This document shows positions 7,957-16,462 of a stretch of 32,056 nt of DNA, one piece after another. The first letter of the stretch is position 1, and each line of letters opens with the position of its first letter. A program made the position numbers and the translations under genes. The stretch lies in the IMG/VR virus record IMGVR_UViG_3300047178_000097, positions 1 through 32,056 of that record; one strand, given 5' to 3'. This stretch comes from a virus. The notes beneath the pieces were generated by a model. It searched no databases. It was not told the origin of the DNA and saw only the letters and a list, made by a program, of their open reading frames with translations.

Positions 7957-8673
7957 ATGGCGCAGGCTGGGCTTGCTGGGATCGCGTGGAAATACGCCGC
8001 GTTGGCGATCAGCAACGTGTTCGGCACGACCTATGTGCAGTATAGGCCTGGCATTGTCGGGCCGGTGGGTGGGGTTCCACCCGTGCCGATTCAGAGCGGC
8101 AACATTCTGGCCGAGGCGTTGCCGGGTTATTTCACGACGAACGCCTACAAGGCGACGCCGCCGCCGCTGGACTCGCTGAAGCCCCGGTGCCACGCGGTGT
8201 TCGATCCGGCCACGATCCAGCCTGGCGATTATCTGTTGGGGCCGCTTTCGGTTGGCGGCGTGACAGAGACGTTTTTCATCTTCGACAATTCATCGCCCTC
8301 GCCGCCGCTGGCGATGCGCTGCGATGGCGTGGTCAATGTGGATCGCGGCGTGGTGCCGCTGGTCTTTGGGCCGCAGGCGCCGCTGGATGCGCAGCTCGGC
8401 AATGGGGTTGGAGTCATGGTCGGCTGGCCGGCCTCCATCCTGCGCGATGGGCGCGGCCAGGGCGGCGACGTGAAATTGCCGGGCGATGTGAAGCTAGGCG
8501 GGTTTCTGGTCAACCTGCCGCCGAATCTGCCGGTGGCGCTGCGCAGCGGCGATGCGATCACGGTGACATCGTGGTTTTCCTCGCCCGCGCCCGATCCGCT
8601 GCGGCTGATCGTTGTGGCCGCGGTCGGCGGCAATGACGGATGGCTGCTGCAATGTGAGGAAGCTGCTTCCTGA
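7957..8673 (+). CDS. head-tail region structural protein, unknown
   Basis: This 238-residue protein is beta-rich, Pro- and Gly-rich, with no signal peptide or membrane segment. The ATG at 7957 lies two bases after the previous stop; in-frame sequence upstream is the shadow of that gene. Notable segments are CHAVFDPATIQPGDYLLG (around 88-105) and a SGDAITVTSWFSSP strand near 200-213. The gene sits among neck genes and its TGA overlaps the next ATG by one base. A role in head completion or tail joining is inferred only from the neighbourhood. Confidence 0.65.
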   Translation: MAQAGLAGIAWKYAALAISNVFGTTYVQYRPGIVGPVGGVPPVPIQSGNILAEALPGYFTTNAYKATPPPLDSLKPRCHAVFDPATIQPGDYLLGPLSVGGVTETFFIFDNSSPSPPLAMRCDGVVNVDRGVVPLVFGPQAPLDAQLGNGVGVMVGWPASILRDGRGQGGDVKLPGDVKLGGFLVNLPPNLPVALRSGDAITVTSWFSSPAPDPLRLIVVAAVGGNDGWLLQCEEAAS

Positions 8674-9572
8674 TGGCTGACATCGGCGATGTGGCGAACG
8701 CACTGGTGGCGCTGTGCGGGACCGCGCTTTATCCGGCCGGCGTGGGCGCCGGTTCGCCGGTGGGCCTAAATTTCCGCATCTACCGGGGGCACCCGACGCC
8801 CAAGGTTCTCGATGAGGATATTGTGGCGGGTTTCGCCATCGTTGGCGGGGCGTATCAGTTGGTGACGCCTGGCGCGCGCATCGCCCATGTCTGCGTCAAT
8901 CCGCGGCCGGGCGTGGGACGTGCGGCCAAGAGCTATGTGTTCAATGCGCCGACCTCTACCCCCGCTTCGGCGACGCTGACTGCGGTGGTGGCTGGCGACA
9001 CCGTGACGCTGGGCGGCACGATCGCGGCGGGACAGGGAATGGCGGTGGATGCCAACGGCATTGCCGCTGGTGCCGCGGCCGGATCGGCGGACACGCTGGC
9101 GACGCTGGCGACGCTGGTGGCCGCTGCGTTGACATCGGCCGGCGCGACGGCGAGCGCCGCGGGTCCGGTCATTACGGTGCCGGGTGCGCCGTCCGGGACG
9201 CTGTATGCCAACGGTTTCGTGCTGGTGGCGACCGGGCAGGAAGTGCGGCGCCAGATACAGGGTTTCGACATCACGATCTACGCGCCTGGGCGCGACGCGC
9301 GGGACGCGATCAGCGCGGCGATTTCGCCGGCGCTTGGGGCAGTGACGCGCGTGGTTATGCCGGACGGGTTTCAGGCGAAGATCGATCCGGCCTCGCCGAT
9401 CGAGTTGGATGATGACCGGCCCGAGAAGGAATTGCTGTTCGTCCGCAAGCTCTTTTACGCGGTCGAATACGCCACGGTGCTTTCTGGCGCGGCGGCCACG
9501 CTGGCGATCGGCCAGGTTAATTTCGCGCAGCAACAGACGGGTGCTGCGATCGCATCCGTGACGGAGACCTGA
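8673..9572 (+). CDS. putative neck or tail-terminator protein with inserted beta domain
   Basis: This 299-residue protein starts in the TGATG overlap with its neighbour. The N-terminal part (1-85) and C-terminal part (about 190-299) look like one domain interrupted by an insertion (about 90-185) with VVAGDTVTLGGTI strands and an Ala-rich TLATLATLVAAAL helix, LysM-like in outline. The C-terminal part includes RRQIQGFDITIYAPGRDARD and LLFVRKLFYAVEYATV, segments I associate with phage proteins located just before the sheath. This position corresponds to Mu gp37-type tail terminators. The role is inference. Confidence 0.6.
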   Translation: MADIGDVANALVALCGTALYPAGVGAGSPVGLNFRIYRGHPTPKVLDEDIVAGFAIVGGAYQLVTPGARIAHVCVNPRPGVGRAAKSYVFNAPTSTPASATLTAVVAGDTVTLGGTIAAGQGMAVDANGIAAGAAAGSADTLATLATLVAAALTSAGATASAAGPVITVPGAPSGTLYANGFVLVATGQEVRRQIQGFDITIYAPGRDARDAISAAISPALGAVTRVVMPDGFQAKIDPASPIELDDDRPEKELLFVRKLFYAVEYATVLSGAAATLAIGQVNFAQQQTGAAIASVTET

Positions 9573-9574
9573 AA

Positions 9575-9787
9575 ATGGGCAGGGTGCTTTTGGTGCGCGA
9601 GCCGTTCGGCGGCTACGCGCGCGACGCGCTGATTGACGATCAGGCGCGCATCGCGGCGGTGCTGTCAGGGCCGAACGCCGGTCATTGCGTGGCGGCCGAA
9701 TTGCCGGATGCGGTTCCCGATCCGGCGCCGGAACCGGATCGGGAACGGGAACCGGAACGGGAAGAAAACCACGATGTGGAGTCGTAA
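9575..9787 (+). CDS. small protein upstream of the sheath gene (DUF2635-like position)
   Basis: This 70-residue protein has a folded N-terminal half (RVLLVREPFGGYARDALIDD) and a highly charged tail made of DPxPxPDRERExE-type repeats; the matching DNA at about 9727-9762 is a short imperfect repeat. In Mu-like phages a 50-70-residue protein of the DUF2635 type occupies this spot before the sheath gene. I see positional rather than sequence similarity. It starts two bases after the previous stop and ends three bases before the sheath start. Confidence 0.6.
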   Translation: MGRVLLVREPFGGYARDALIDDQARIAAVLSGPNAGHCVAAELPDAVPDPAPEPDREREPEREENHDVES

Positions 9788-9790
9788 GCA

Positions 9791-11641
9791 ATGACCGTCA
9801 ACGTCATCAATGGATCGGTCAATGGCCTGTCCCTGGTTGTGCCGGGCGTCTATATCGGCATCGTTCCGCCGCCCGCCACGTCGTTTCAGCCGGTGGCCGC
9901 CAACGTTTTTGCCGGCGTCGGCACCGCGTCCTACGGCCCGCGCAACACGCCGGTTGCGGTCGTGGATATGCCGAGCTATTCCGCGGCGTTCGGGCCGGTC
10001 ATGCCGCGCGCGGGCGACCTTGGCACGGCGGTTGCCATCTGCGTCCAGCAGGGCTGCGATGACGGCTTCTGCGTGCGTGTGACGGACGGCACGGATACCG
10101 CGGCGTTCCGCCAGGCCGGCGTGTCCGGCAGCAATTACGCGGTGCTGTTCTCCGCGCGCTATACCGGTTCGGCCGGCAATGGGTTCTCCTACCAGTACAG
10201 CGCCTCGGCCTTCCCGAACGCGCTGAAGGTGACTCTGTATAACGGCCTGGGCGCGCCGGAGGTTTTTGACAACATCACGACCGCGAGCGCGCCGGCCTTT
10301 TGGGCGGCGCTGGTCAACGCGATCAATAACGGCACCGCGACGCCGGCCCGGCCGCGCAGCCAGTATTTCAGCGCGACCCTGGGCACCAACACCACGGCGA
10401 CGACGCCGACGGCAAACCCGAACCAGTACCCGCTGTCCGGCGGCACCGATGGCGCGCTGTTCGCCGTCGAGAACACGACGGTTGCCACGACTCAGGGCAG
10501 CGCGAGCGCGACCGTGAGCGTGACCAGCGGCACCGGCATTACCATCGGCCAGGCCGTCTATGGCACAAGCATTGCCACCGGGACGATCGTGGCGGGGATT
10601 TCCGGCACGACGGTTACTCTGAGTCTCGTGCCGAGCGCGCCGCTGGTGTCCGGCGCCGCGCTGCAATTCGGCATGACGATGGCGCAGGCTTTCGTGGGCG
10701 TGGACGGCGCGGCCGGTATCCGATCCGGCATGTATGCGCTGCGCGGGTCCGGTGCCACGCATGCGACGTTGTGCGACCTGTACGACAGCTTCACCTTCAC
10801 GGCGGGCGCCTCGCCTGCGCTGACCGGCGGCACGATCGACACATGGGCGGCGCAGGCTGCGTTCGCCTTTTCCGAGCGCATCTACATGGTGGGCGCCGCG
10901 GCCCCCGGCGACATGCCGGGCAATTGGGCCGGCTACAACGCGCCCGGCATCGTTGGCGCGCAGAACTGGTCCTTCAAGGCCATGTTCGGCGATTGGTGCT
11001 ATTGGTCCGACGTGACGAACAATATGGTGCGGATGGTCAGCCCGGCGACGTTCGCCATGGCGCGCCTGGCGGCGCAGAGCCCCGTGCTGTCCGCGCTGAA
11101 CCAGCCGATCTTCGGCATTTCCGGCTCGCAATTCGCCAATTCCAACCTGGTGTGGACGCAGGCGGATATTGCCATCGTCCAGGCGGCAGGCTTCGACGTG
11201 ATCGTGCCGCCTGGACAGGGCGCCGGTGGGCTGAATATCTGGTCCTGCGCCACGGGCAACAACGCCGCGCCGAACGGCGCCGTGCAGGGCGACAACTACA
11301 CCACGATGACGAACTACGTCATCAGCAGTCTAGCGCAGGCGGGCGCCATAGGGCCGTATATCGGTGATGCGATCACGGCCAGTCTGAATCAGGTCATCTA
11401 CGGCGAACTGGCCAATTTCGGGCAGAGCCTGGAGGATGCCGGCCTGATCGGCAACGCCCAGGGGACGACGGCATTCACCGTGACGAACACCAGCACGCCG
11501 ACGCAGAATCAGAACGGTATCGACGTGTTCGCCATGCAGATTCAGTATCTGGCGATCCTGCGCGAGTTCGCCATCAATGTGCAGGGCGGCCAGACCGTGA
11601 CGATTCAGGATCAGGCGACCGGCCAGTATCTGTTTCAATAA
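9791..11641 (+). CDS. contractile tail sheath protein
   Basis: This 616-residue protein should form the contractile outer tube of the tail. The N-terminus (GLSLVVPGVYIGIVPPP) and the C-terminal region (YLAILREFAINVQGGQTVTIQDQ) fit Mu gpL-like sheaths, and the gene directly precedes the tube gene. It is longer than a typical 480-500-residue Mu-like sheath. The excess includes a Thr/Ser/Gly-rich beta segment at about residues 228-293 with GITIGQAVYGTSIATGTI and a following GTTVTLSLVPSAP strand, a module recurrent in surface-exposed phage proteins and probably projecting from the sheath. This gene shows that the phage is a myovirus. Confidence 0.9.
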   Translation: MTVNVINGSVNGLSLVVPGVYIGIVPPPATSFQPVAANVFAGVGTASYGPRNTPVAVVDMPSYSAAFGPVMPRAGDLGTAVAICVQQGCDDGFCVRVTDGTDTAAFRQAGVSGSNYAVLFSARYTGSAGNGFSYQYSASAFPNALKVTLYNGLGAPEVFDNITTASAPAFWAALVNAINNGTATPARPRSQYFSATLGTNTTATTPTANPNQYPLSGGTDGALFAVENTTVATTQGSASATVSVTSGTGITIGQAVYGTSIATGTIVAGISGTTVTLSLVPSAPLVSGAALQFGMTMAQAFVGVDGAAGIRSGMYALRGSGATHATLCDLYDSFTFTAGASPALTGGTIDTWAAQAAFAFSERIYMVGAAAPGDMPGNWAGYNAPGIVGAQNWSFKAMFGDWCYWSDVTNNMVRMVSPATFAMARLAAQSPVLSALNQPIFGISGSQFANSNLVWTQADIAIVQAAGFDVIVPPGQGAGGLNIWSCATGNNAAPNGAVQGDNYTTMTNYVISSLAQAGAIGPYIGDAITASLNQVIYGELANFGQSLEDAGLIGNAQGTTAFTVTNTSTPTQNQNGIDVFAMQIQYLAILREFAINVQGGQTVTIQDQATGQYLFQ

Positions 11642-11678
11642 CCAGCCGCTCGCGGCCTAACAAGGAGAGTGGCGCGCC

Positions 11679-12116
11679 ATGCCTACCGCCAATGGAATGG
11701 TTATCGGCAATGACCTGTCCCTGGTCATTCGCAGCAAGGTGTACGGCCTGCTGACGTTCAACAACATCACGTCCAGCAACATCAAGCAGGTGGTGCAGAA
11801 GCTCAAGAGCGTCGGGCTGGACGGGCGCATGCGCTACGCCACGCTACCCGAGGGCTGGACGTGGGACATCACGCTGGACGCGGGCGACGGCAGGCTGATG
11901 GATTACTTCGCGGTGGCCAACGGCGCGTTCCTCAATGTCGGGCAGACGGACCAGATCAGCCTGGTGCAGACCGTGCAGTGGACGCAGACCAACACGGGCA
12001 TCTACCAATACACCGGCGGCGCCGCGACGCTGACCGATGCGGGCAAGTTCACCGGCAACGAGAAGGTGACGCAGAGCCTGACGATCGAGTTTTCCGCTGT
12101 CACGAAAAGGCAATAA
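11679..12116 (+). CDS. tail tube protein
   Basis: This 145-residue protein follows the sheath with an AAGGAGAG ribosome-binding site. Its size, beta-rich composition and elements such as VIGNDLSLVIRS, VGLDGRMRYATLPEGWTW and GKFTGNEKVTQSLTIEFSAV match phage tail tube subunits (Mu gpM or HCP-like fold), which stack as hexamers inside the sheath. It is followed two bases later by the tail-assembly chaperone gene, the usual order. Confidence 0.88.
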   Translation: MPTANGMVIGNDLSLVIRSKVYGLLTFNNITSSNIKQVVQKLKSVGLDGRMRYATLPEGWTWDITLDAGDGRLMDYFAVANGAFLNVGQTDQISLVQTVQWTQTNTGIYQYTGGAATLTDAGKFTGNEKVTQSLTIEFSAVTKRQ

Positions 12117-12118
12117 CC

Positions 12119-12544
12119 ATGGAAGTCACGATCAATCAAACCGGCGAGTCCGCGCCGGAAACGCCTTCTGCCGCGCCTCTGGTGCCCGCGGGCGCGGCCG
12201 AAATCGTGGTGACTCGCGGCACCATGCTGATCGAGGGGCAGAACCGCGAGACGCTGAGTGCGACGGTGGCGGGCAAGTCGCTGGTGTGGACGCCGACGCT
12301 CAATTTCATGGAGTCGTGGGATGTTGAGCGGTTCCTGGATCGCCGGGATATGCTCGGCACAGGGTCCACGCGCGTCATGGCCATTGCCACGGTGCGTTCG
12401 ATCGACGGAAACCCGTGCCCATTCCCTTCCGGTGAAGTGGCGATCCGCGGGCGCATCAACGAATTGGGCGACCGCGCCGCGCGCTTCATCTACCAGCAAT
12501 ATCTGACTCATTTGAGCGGCAGCGAGGATGTGGTAAAAAACTAG
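12119..12544 (+). CDS. tail assembly chaperone, zero-frame product (gpG-like)
   Basis: This 141-residue protein starts at the ATG at 12119, two bases after the tube stop, and ends at the TAG at 12542-12544. The Pro/Ala-rich first 25 residues precede a domain with EIVVTRGTMLIEGQNRETL and a helical WDVERFLDRRDMLG segment, ending ARFIYQQYLTHLSG. Its place between tube and tape measure and the slippery run at its last codons identify it as the short form of a gpG/gpGT-type chaperone pair that coats the tape measure during tail assembly. Confidence 0.85.
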   Translation: MEVTINQTGESAPETPSAAPLVPAGAAEIVVTRGTMLIEGQNRETLSATVAGKSLVWTPTLNFMESWDVERFLDRRDMLGTGSTRVMAIATVRSIDGNPCPFPSGEVAIRGRINELGDRAARFIYQQYLTHLSGSEDVVKN

Positions 12545-12729
12545 CCCGCGACCCGCGACGGCGCATGGTGGGGTTGCTGATGTCCCGTGGCATCAGCCAG
12601 GAGCGGGCCGAGCGCATGGATTACGCCGAGGCCAAGGCATGGGTCATCATCATGGGGGAGATACCCCGCGCTGGTGAGCGGCGCATGACTTGGGATTGGC
12701 TGAACGACAGATGGGCCGCTGATTCGTGA
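12119..12729 (+). CDS. tail assembly chaperone, -1 frameshift fusion product (gpGT-like)
   Basis: Reading the 12119 frame to 12540 and then slipping back one base gives a 203-residue fusion: 141 chaperone residues plus 62 new ones encoded by 12541-12729. The extension is coherent and helical (LMSRGISQERAERMDYAEAK, then WVIIMGEIP and MTWDWLNDRW), has no good start codon with a ribosome-binding site of its own at its beginning, and is preceded by the slippery site. Its stop overlaps the next start as GTGA. By analogy with lambda gpGT and Mu gp41/gp41', the T part would bridge the chaperone to the tube. The coordinates span one -1 shift, so a single-frame translation will not reproduce it. Confidence 0.75.
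12535..12541 (+). promoter_or_regulatory. programmed -1 ribosomal frameshift site (A_AAA_AAC)
   Basis: The last three zero-frame codons are GTA AAA AAC followed directly by TAG. The heptamer A_AAA_AAC at 12535-12541 is a canonical X_XXY_YYZ slippery sequence. Slipping back one base gives AAA AAA and enters an open frame of 62 codons that ends at the TGA at 12727-12729. GC-rich sequence just downstream (CGCG repeats from 12547) could form a stimulatory structure, but I could not establish a strong hairpin by eye. Confidence 0.8.
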
Positions 12730-13292
12730 CCCAACGTTTCACCACGATCGAGCAGGCCATCGCCTTCCATGAGGCGTCCGCGGCGCGGATGCTGGCGGGG
12801 CGCGCGGTTGGGCTGAAGGCTGCGGGCGCCGCGCTGGCGCACGCGGCGAAGGACGCGCTGGGCACGTATCAGAATGCGGCCGGGCCGTTTCCGGCATGGG
12901 CGGAACTTTCCGAGGAAACGAAGGAAAGCCGCGGCGAGCACGGCTACGGCATGAATGAGCCGTTGCTGGTGACGGACGAATTGCGTGACCACATCCGCCA
13001 TTCCGAGGATGATGCGGCCGGCAAGGGCCGCGTGGGCGTGCCGCATGAATGGGTGGGCGATCGCGACAGCGAAGACCCGCACATGCATTTCCGCGACATC
13101 GGCGAAGTGGCGCTGGCGCAGGAGATGGGGTTGCATGGTTTGCCGCAGCGGTCCTTTCTGGGATCGAGCGCGGCGCGGCATTTCGGGCGGCTGATAAATC
13201 TGATGGTTCGTCCGGTTGTGATGGCGTTTGCCGGCGTTGCCGTGGCGCGTCTGTCCGCGCCAGAAAAAATCGATGACGAGATTCCCTGGTAG
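12726..13292 (+). CDS. virion morphogenesis / HK97 gp10-like neck protein
   Basis: This 188-residue protein starts at GTG 12726, overlapping the frameshift-product stop as GTGA. The middle (ETKESRGEHGYGMNEPLLVTDELRDHI) corresponds to the PLVDTGxLRDSI block of gpG-like virion morphogenesis proteins, and VALAQEMGLHGLPQRSFLG matches the family's AxxHExG...IPxRPFLG signature. Such proteins usually join head and tail. Its place between the chaperone and the tape measure, rather than with the neck genes, is unusual. The C-terminus has a hydrophobic helix (VVMAFAGVAVARL), probably buried rather than membrane-spanning. Confidence 0.78.
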   Translation: MTQRFTTIEQAIAFHEASAARMLAGRAVGLKAAGAALAHAAKDALGTYQNAAGPFPAWAELSEETKESRGEHGYGMNEPLLVTDELRDHIRHSEDDAAGKGRVGVPHEWVGDRDSEDPHMHFRDIGEVALAQEMGLHGLPQRSFLGSSAARHFGRLINLMVRPVVMAFAGVAVARLSAPEKIDDEIPW

Positions 13293-13304
13293 GGCGGAGC
13301 GGCC

Positions 13305-15500
13305 ATGAGCGACGGCGTTGAAAGCTATGCCGTCTATGCCGGGTTCGGCCTCAATGTCGATCAGGCGATTGCCGCGCAGATCAGGGTCATTGACCAGTAT
13401 CGCCAGATTCTGGCGGCGCAGAAGCAGATCGAGGCGTCCCAAAATGCCGTGACGGTGGCGATCCAGGCGAGCGCCACTGCTGCCCGCGACTTCGCCGACC
13501 AGATGGTGCGTGCGGCCGGCGCGGCGCAGACCGTGACGCGCCAGGCCGCGGAGTCCGCGCGTGTAGCGCAGGTTACGCGCGTTGCTGGGCCTGGCGGCAA
13601 TGCGCTTGTGCCGACCGGCCAGGGGCGCACGAATACCGAGACGACAGGCCAGATTTCCCCCACCCGTTTGCCTGGGCCTTACGCGCCGCCAGGCGGCGCG
13701 TCCTACAGCGGGTCCGTTCCTATTCCCAATTTCGCGACGCTGCCCACGCTTTCCGATGTGCAGTTGGCGGCCTATGGGTTGCAGCGCATTGGCAACGCGG
13801 CCGGGGCCGGTATCGGCGCGGGCTTCGAGGCTGGCGCCGGCGTGTCGAACGAATTGGCGCGCCTTGGCACGATGCAGGGCGCCACGTCGGGCGAGGGGTT
13901 TTCCCCGGACAAGGTCGCAGCGGCCTATGATGCCGCCGTCAAGACGCAGCAGGAAGTGCTTGGCACCTATGTCGGGAATAACCTGAAGCTCATAGGCTCG
14001 CTGATGAGCCTGACGCAGAACGCGGATCAGGCAATTGCCTTGCTGCCGAGTGCCGCGCGTGCCGCCGCGACGTTGCAGGGGCTTGGGGCAGCGGACCCGG
14101 AGGCGATCAACGCGGCGCTGAAATCCGCCGAGCTCCACGGCGATCTTTACCAGAAGGGCGCCGACGGCAGGGAACATCTCGATCTGCCGGCAGTGCAGCG
14201 CGTCATCAAGAACCTGGTTGCGCTGGATGCGCTGTCCCACAACACCGTGGGACCGGAGCAGGTTTTGGCGATGATCCGCTCCGGCGGCGTGGCCGCGCGG
14301 GAATTGTCCGACGCCAACGGTTTTGCGGAAATGGCGCCGCTGATCGTGGCGATGGGCGCGCAGCGGGCCGGAACCGGGTTGCGGGCCATCAATCAGCAGT
14401 TCGTCAGCGGCAAGATGAGCGAGGCCGCGAAGAATCTGCTGATTGATGAGCATGTCGTCAAGGAGAACACGCCGGGCCTGGAAGACCATTACATCAAGAA
14501 CGGCATGGGCCAGTTTCTGGTTCTGCCGGGCGGATGGACCAACCCGAACACCGCCAATCTGGCGGCGCAAAACCCGCAGCGTCTCGTGCAAGATATTCTT
14601 CTGCCGGCGGCGGATGCCTACTTGGCATCCACCTACGGCAAGAAGTTCACGGACGCTTCTGACGCCGACCGGCAGGTTATGGAAAGCGCGCAGATGGCGC
14701 GCCTGGCTTCCCGCCTGCCCGGTGGCGATGAGATGGCGCAGATTCTGACGCAGGCGCCGAACATCGCGCGCGATATTGCTGCGTTTAGAAGGATGCAGAA
14801 CGGGGACGCCTATGGCACGGCGGTAGAGAATAACCCGGTCATGCACCAGAAGGCGTTGCAGGCGCAGATCGACGCGACATGGGCGACGTTCGGCCAGCAG
14901 ACCATGACGATGAACGTAGATGCGCTGAGGGCCGCCACCAAGGCGCTGCGGGCGTTGAATGACGTGCTGAAAGTGCCGGGCATTGCGCCGACGCTGGAGT
15001 TGGTTGCGGCGGCGCTACTGGCGCTGTCTGTATCGCTGGCCGCTATATTGCCCGTGGTGCTGGCCTATAAGTCGGCTGGGCTGCTGAAGGGAATGGGGGG
15101 CAAGGCCGGCCTTGGCGGAAAGGTTGGGGCCGGAGCGGCCGCAATCGGGAAGGATTATCTGCTGCCGCTGGCGGGCGGAGAAATTGCCAGGGACGCACTG
15201 AATGCAGCCGATCCGGGCAATTCCATGGACGCTTGGGCGGACAAGCACATACCCGGCTATGCCTGGCTGGATTACCACTTGAACAAGATGGTCAACGGTA
15301 CCGGAGACGATGCCGCCGACCGCAAGGCCTTCAATGCGGCGCGCGGACTTGACCAGACCAGTGTGAACGTTTCGGTCAAGATGGACAGCAAGGAAATCGC
15401 CGCACAAGTGGTCAAGCAGATCACGACGGGCGCGGGCGCGCCCTCGCGCGGTTCTGGATCGTTCGATGACAGGCGCTCGACGCCACGGGTGGATCAATGA
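13305..15500 (+). CDS. tail tape measure protein
   Basis: This 731-residue protein sets tail length and may form a channel during DNA entry. It is long, Ala/Gln-rich and mostly helical, with N-terminal coiled-coil stretches (residues 20-85), and has a hydrophobic region near 563-605 (VAAALLALSVSLAAILPVVL) of the kind many tape measures carry. It follows the frameshifting chaperone block as expected. The ATG at 13305 has GGCGGAGCGG upstream. At about 0.15 nm per helical residue it would suggest a tail of roughly 110 nm, an inference only. No lysozyme or peptidase domain is visible. Confidence 0.88.
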   Translation: MSDGVESYAVYAGFGLNVDQAIAAQIRVIDQYRQILAAQKQIEASQNAVTVAIQASATAARDFADQMVRAAGAAQTVTRQAAESARVAQVTRVAGPGGNALVPTGQGRTNTETTGQISPTRLPGPYAPPGGASYSGSVPIPNFATLPTLSDVQLAAYGLQRIGNAAGAGIGAGFEAGAGVSNELARLGTMQGATSGEGFSPDKVAAAYDAAVKTQQEVLGTYVGNNLKLIGSLMSLTQNADQAIALLPSAARAAATLQGLGAADPEAINAALKSAELHGDLYQKGADGREHLDLPAVQRVIKNLVALDALSHNTVGPEQVLAMIRSGGVAARELSDANGFAEMAPLIVAMGAQRAGTGLRAINQQFVSGKMSEAAKNLLIDEHVVKENTPGLEDHYIKNGMGQFLVLPGGWTNPNTANLAAQNPQRLVQDILLPAADAYLASTYGKKFTDASDADRQVMESAQMARLASRLPGGDEMAQILTQAPNIARDIAAFRRMQNGDAYGTAVENNPVMHQKALQAQIDATWATFGQQTMTMNVDALRAATKALRALNDVLKVPGIAPTLELVAAALLALSVSLAAILPVVLAYKSAGLLKGMGGKAGLGGKVGAGAAAIGKDYLLPLAGGEIARDALNAADPGNSMDAWADKHIPGYAWLDYHLNKMVNGTGDDAADRKAFNAARGLDQTSVNVSVKMDSKEIAAQVVKQITTGAGAPSRGSGSFDDRRSTPRVDQ

Positions 15501-16264
15501 CCGCGCCCTCCACCAGCCTGACCATCGCCGGGTTCACCTTCTCCGGCTTCGGCGTGCCGGAGAAGATCAACGGCGGCGGCGCGCAGCAGCTCGCGGTGCA
15601 TAAACTGCTTGGCGGCGCGCGCGTGATCGATGCGCTGGGCGCCGACGACGATTCGATTCAGTTCGAGGGGCGGTTCCGCGCCGCGGACGGGATCGACCCG
15701 ATGACGCAGGCCGCTATCCTGGACCAGATACGCCGCGCCGGAAAACCCGTGCAGTTGCGCTACTGGACGCAAGCAGCGACCGTCGTGGTGCGCAGCTTCA
15801 CCTGGAGCTTCCAGCGTTTCTACGAAGTGCCGTGGAAGATTGTCTGCGAGGTCGTGACCAACGCGGCAGCCGCGGCGCCGCAGCCGGTGGTGACGCAGGA
15901 CAGCGCCATACAGGGCGGCATCAGCGGGGCGCAGAGCGCCGCCGGCGGATCGGTGGCGGTCAACACCGCCTTGGGGCCGCTGGCCAGCGCCTACCAGCAG
16001 AACGGGCCGGTGAGCGGTGCCGCGCCATCCCAGGTCACGACGATCCAGACGGCAGCGGGCGCCACGCAGGTAAGCCTGGGCAATATCGCGGACGCATCGA
16101 ACACCGGCAACGGCGTGCCGGGCGTGATCCAGACTGGCCAGGCGCCGTCCGCCATGGCCGATCAGCTCGGCACGATCAACCAGCAGATGACCGATGGCGC
16201 GGCGGCGACCGCGGCGCAGGGCTATGTCGGCGGCGTGGCGGTCAATCTTGGCCAGGGGCATTAG
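15497..16264 (+). CDS. gpU-like tail/baseplate protein
   Basis: This 255-residue protein overlaps the tape-measure stop (ATGA). The first about 125 residues carry a P2 gpU-like pattern: an initial beta strand (SLTIAGFTFSGFGVPEKI), ARVIDALGADDDSIQFEGRF, a helix with AILDQIRRAGKPVQL and a closing VRSFTWSFQRFYEVPWKI strand pair. The second half (about 130-255) is low-complexity, rich in Ala, Gly, Gln and Thr, with no recognised domain. In P2- and Mu-type tails the related proteins cap or link tube and baseplate. The exact role here is inferred. Confidence 0.7.
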   Translation: MTAPSTSLTIAGFTFSGFGVPEKINGGGAQQLAVHKLLGGARVIDALGADDDSIQFEGRFRAADGIDPMTQAAILDQIRRAGKPVQLRYWTQAATVVVRSFTWSFQRFYEVPWKIVCEVVTNAAAAAPQPVVTQDSAIQGGISGAQSAAGGSVAVNTALGPLASAYQQNGPVSGAAPSQVTTIQTAAGATQVSLGNIADASNTGNGVPGVIQTGQAPSAMADQLGTINQQMTDGAAATAAQGYVGGVAVNLGQGH

Positions 16265-16267
16265 CGC

Positions 16268-16462
16268 ATGAGCCAGCAGACATTGACCGTGACGGGCGGC
16301 ACGCTGTTCGGGCTGGCCGAGCGCGCATACGGCGACGCGACGCAATGGAACATCATTGCGGCGGCCAACGGGATCATCGACCCGTGGATTGTCGGCACCG
16401 TGACGCTGATCGTCCCGCCGGCCGATCCGGGAGGCGGCAATGGGGGTATCCTTGGCCAGTAG
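16268..16462 (+). CDS. LysM-like tail protein (gpX-like)
   Basis: This 64-residue protein is essentially one LysM fold: LTVTGGTLFGLAERAYGDA, then QWNIIAAANGIIDP and a VGTVTLIVPP strand. It corresponds to P2 gpX and the LysM part of gp53-type proteins that clamp the tube-baseplate junction. It lies three bases after the previous stop and overlaps the next gene by 23 bases in another frame (16440-16462), so both reading frames are constrained there. Confidence 0.8.
   Translation: MSQQTLTVTGGTLFGLAERAYGDATQWNIIAAANGIIDPWIVGTVTLIVPPADPGGGNGGILGQ

Noticed and set aside
12541-12729. Independent small gene in the frameshift-extension frame
   Set aside because: Internal ATGs lack ribosome-binding sites, while the slippery heptamer and open -1 frame explain the segment better.
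12621-14846. 741-codon minus-strand frame over the tape measure
   Set aside because: No start-site support or domain; it mirrors the codon bias of the + strand tape-measure gene.
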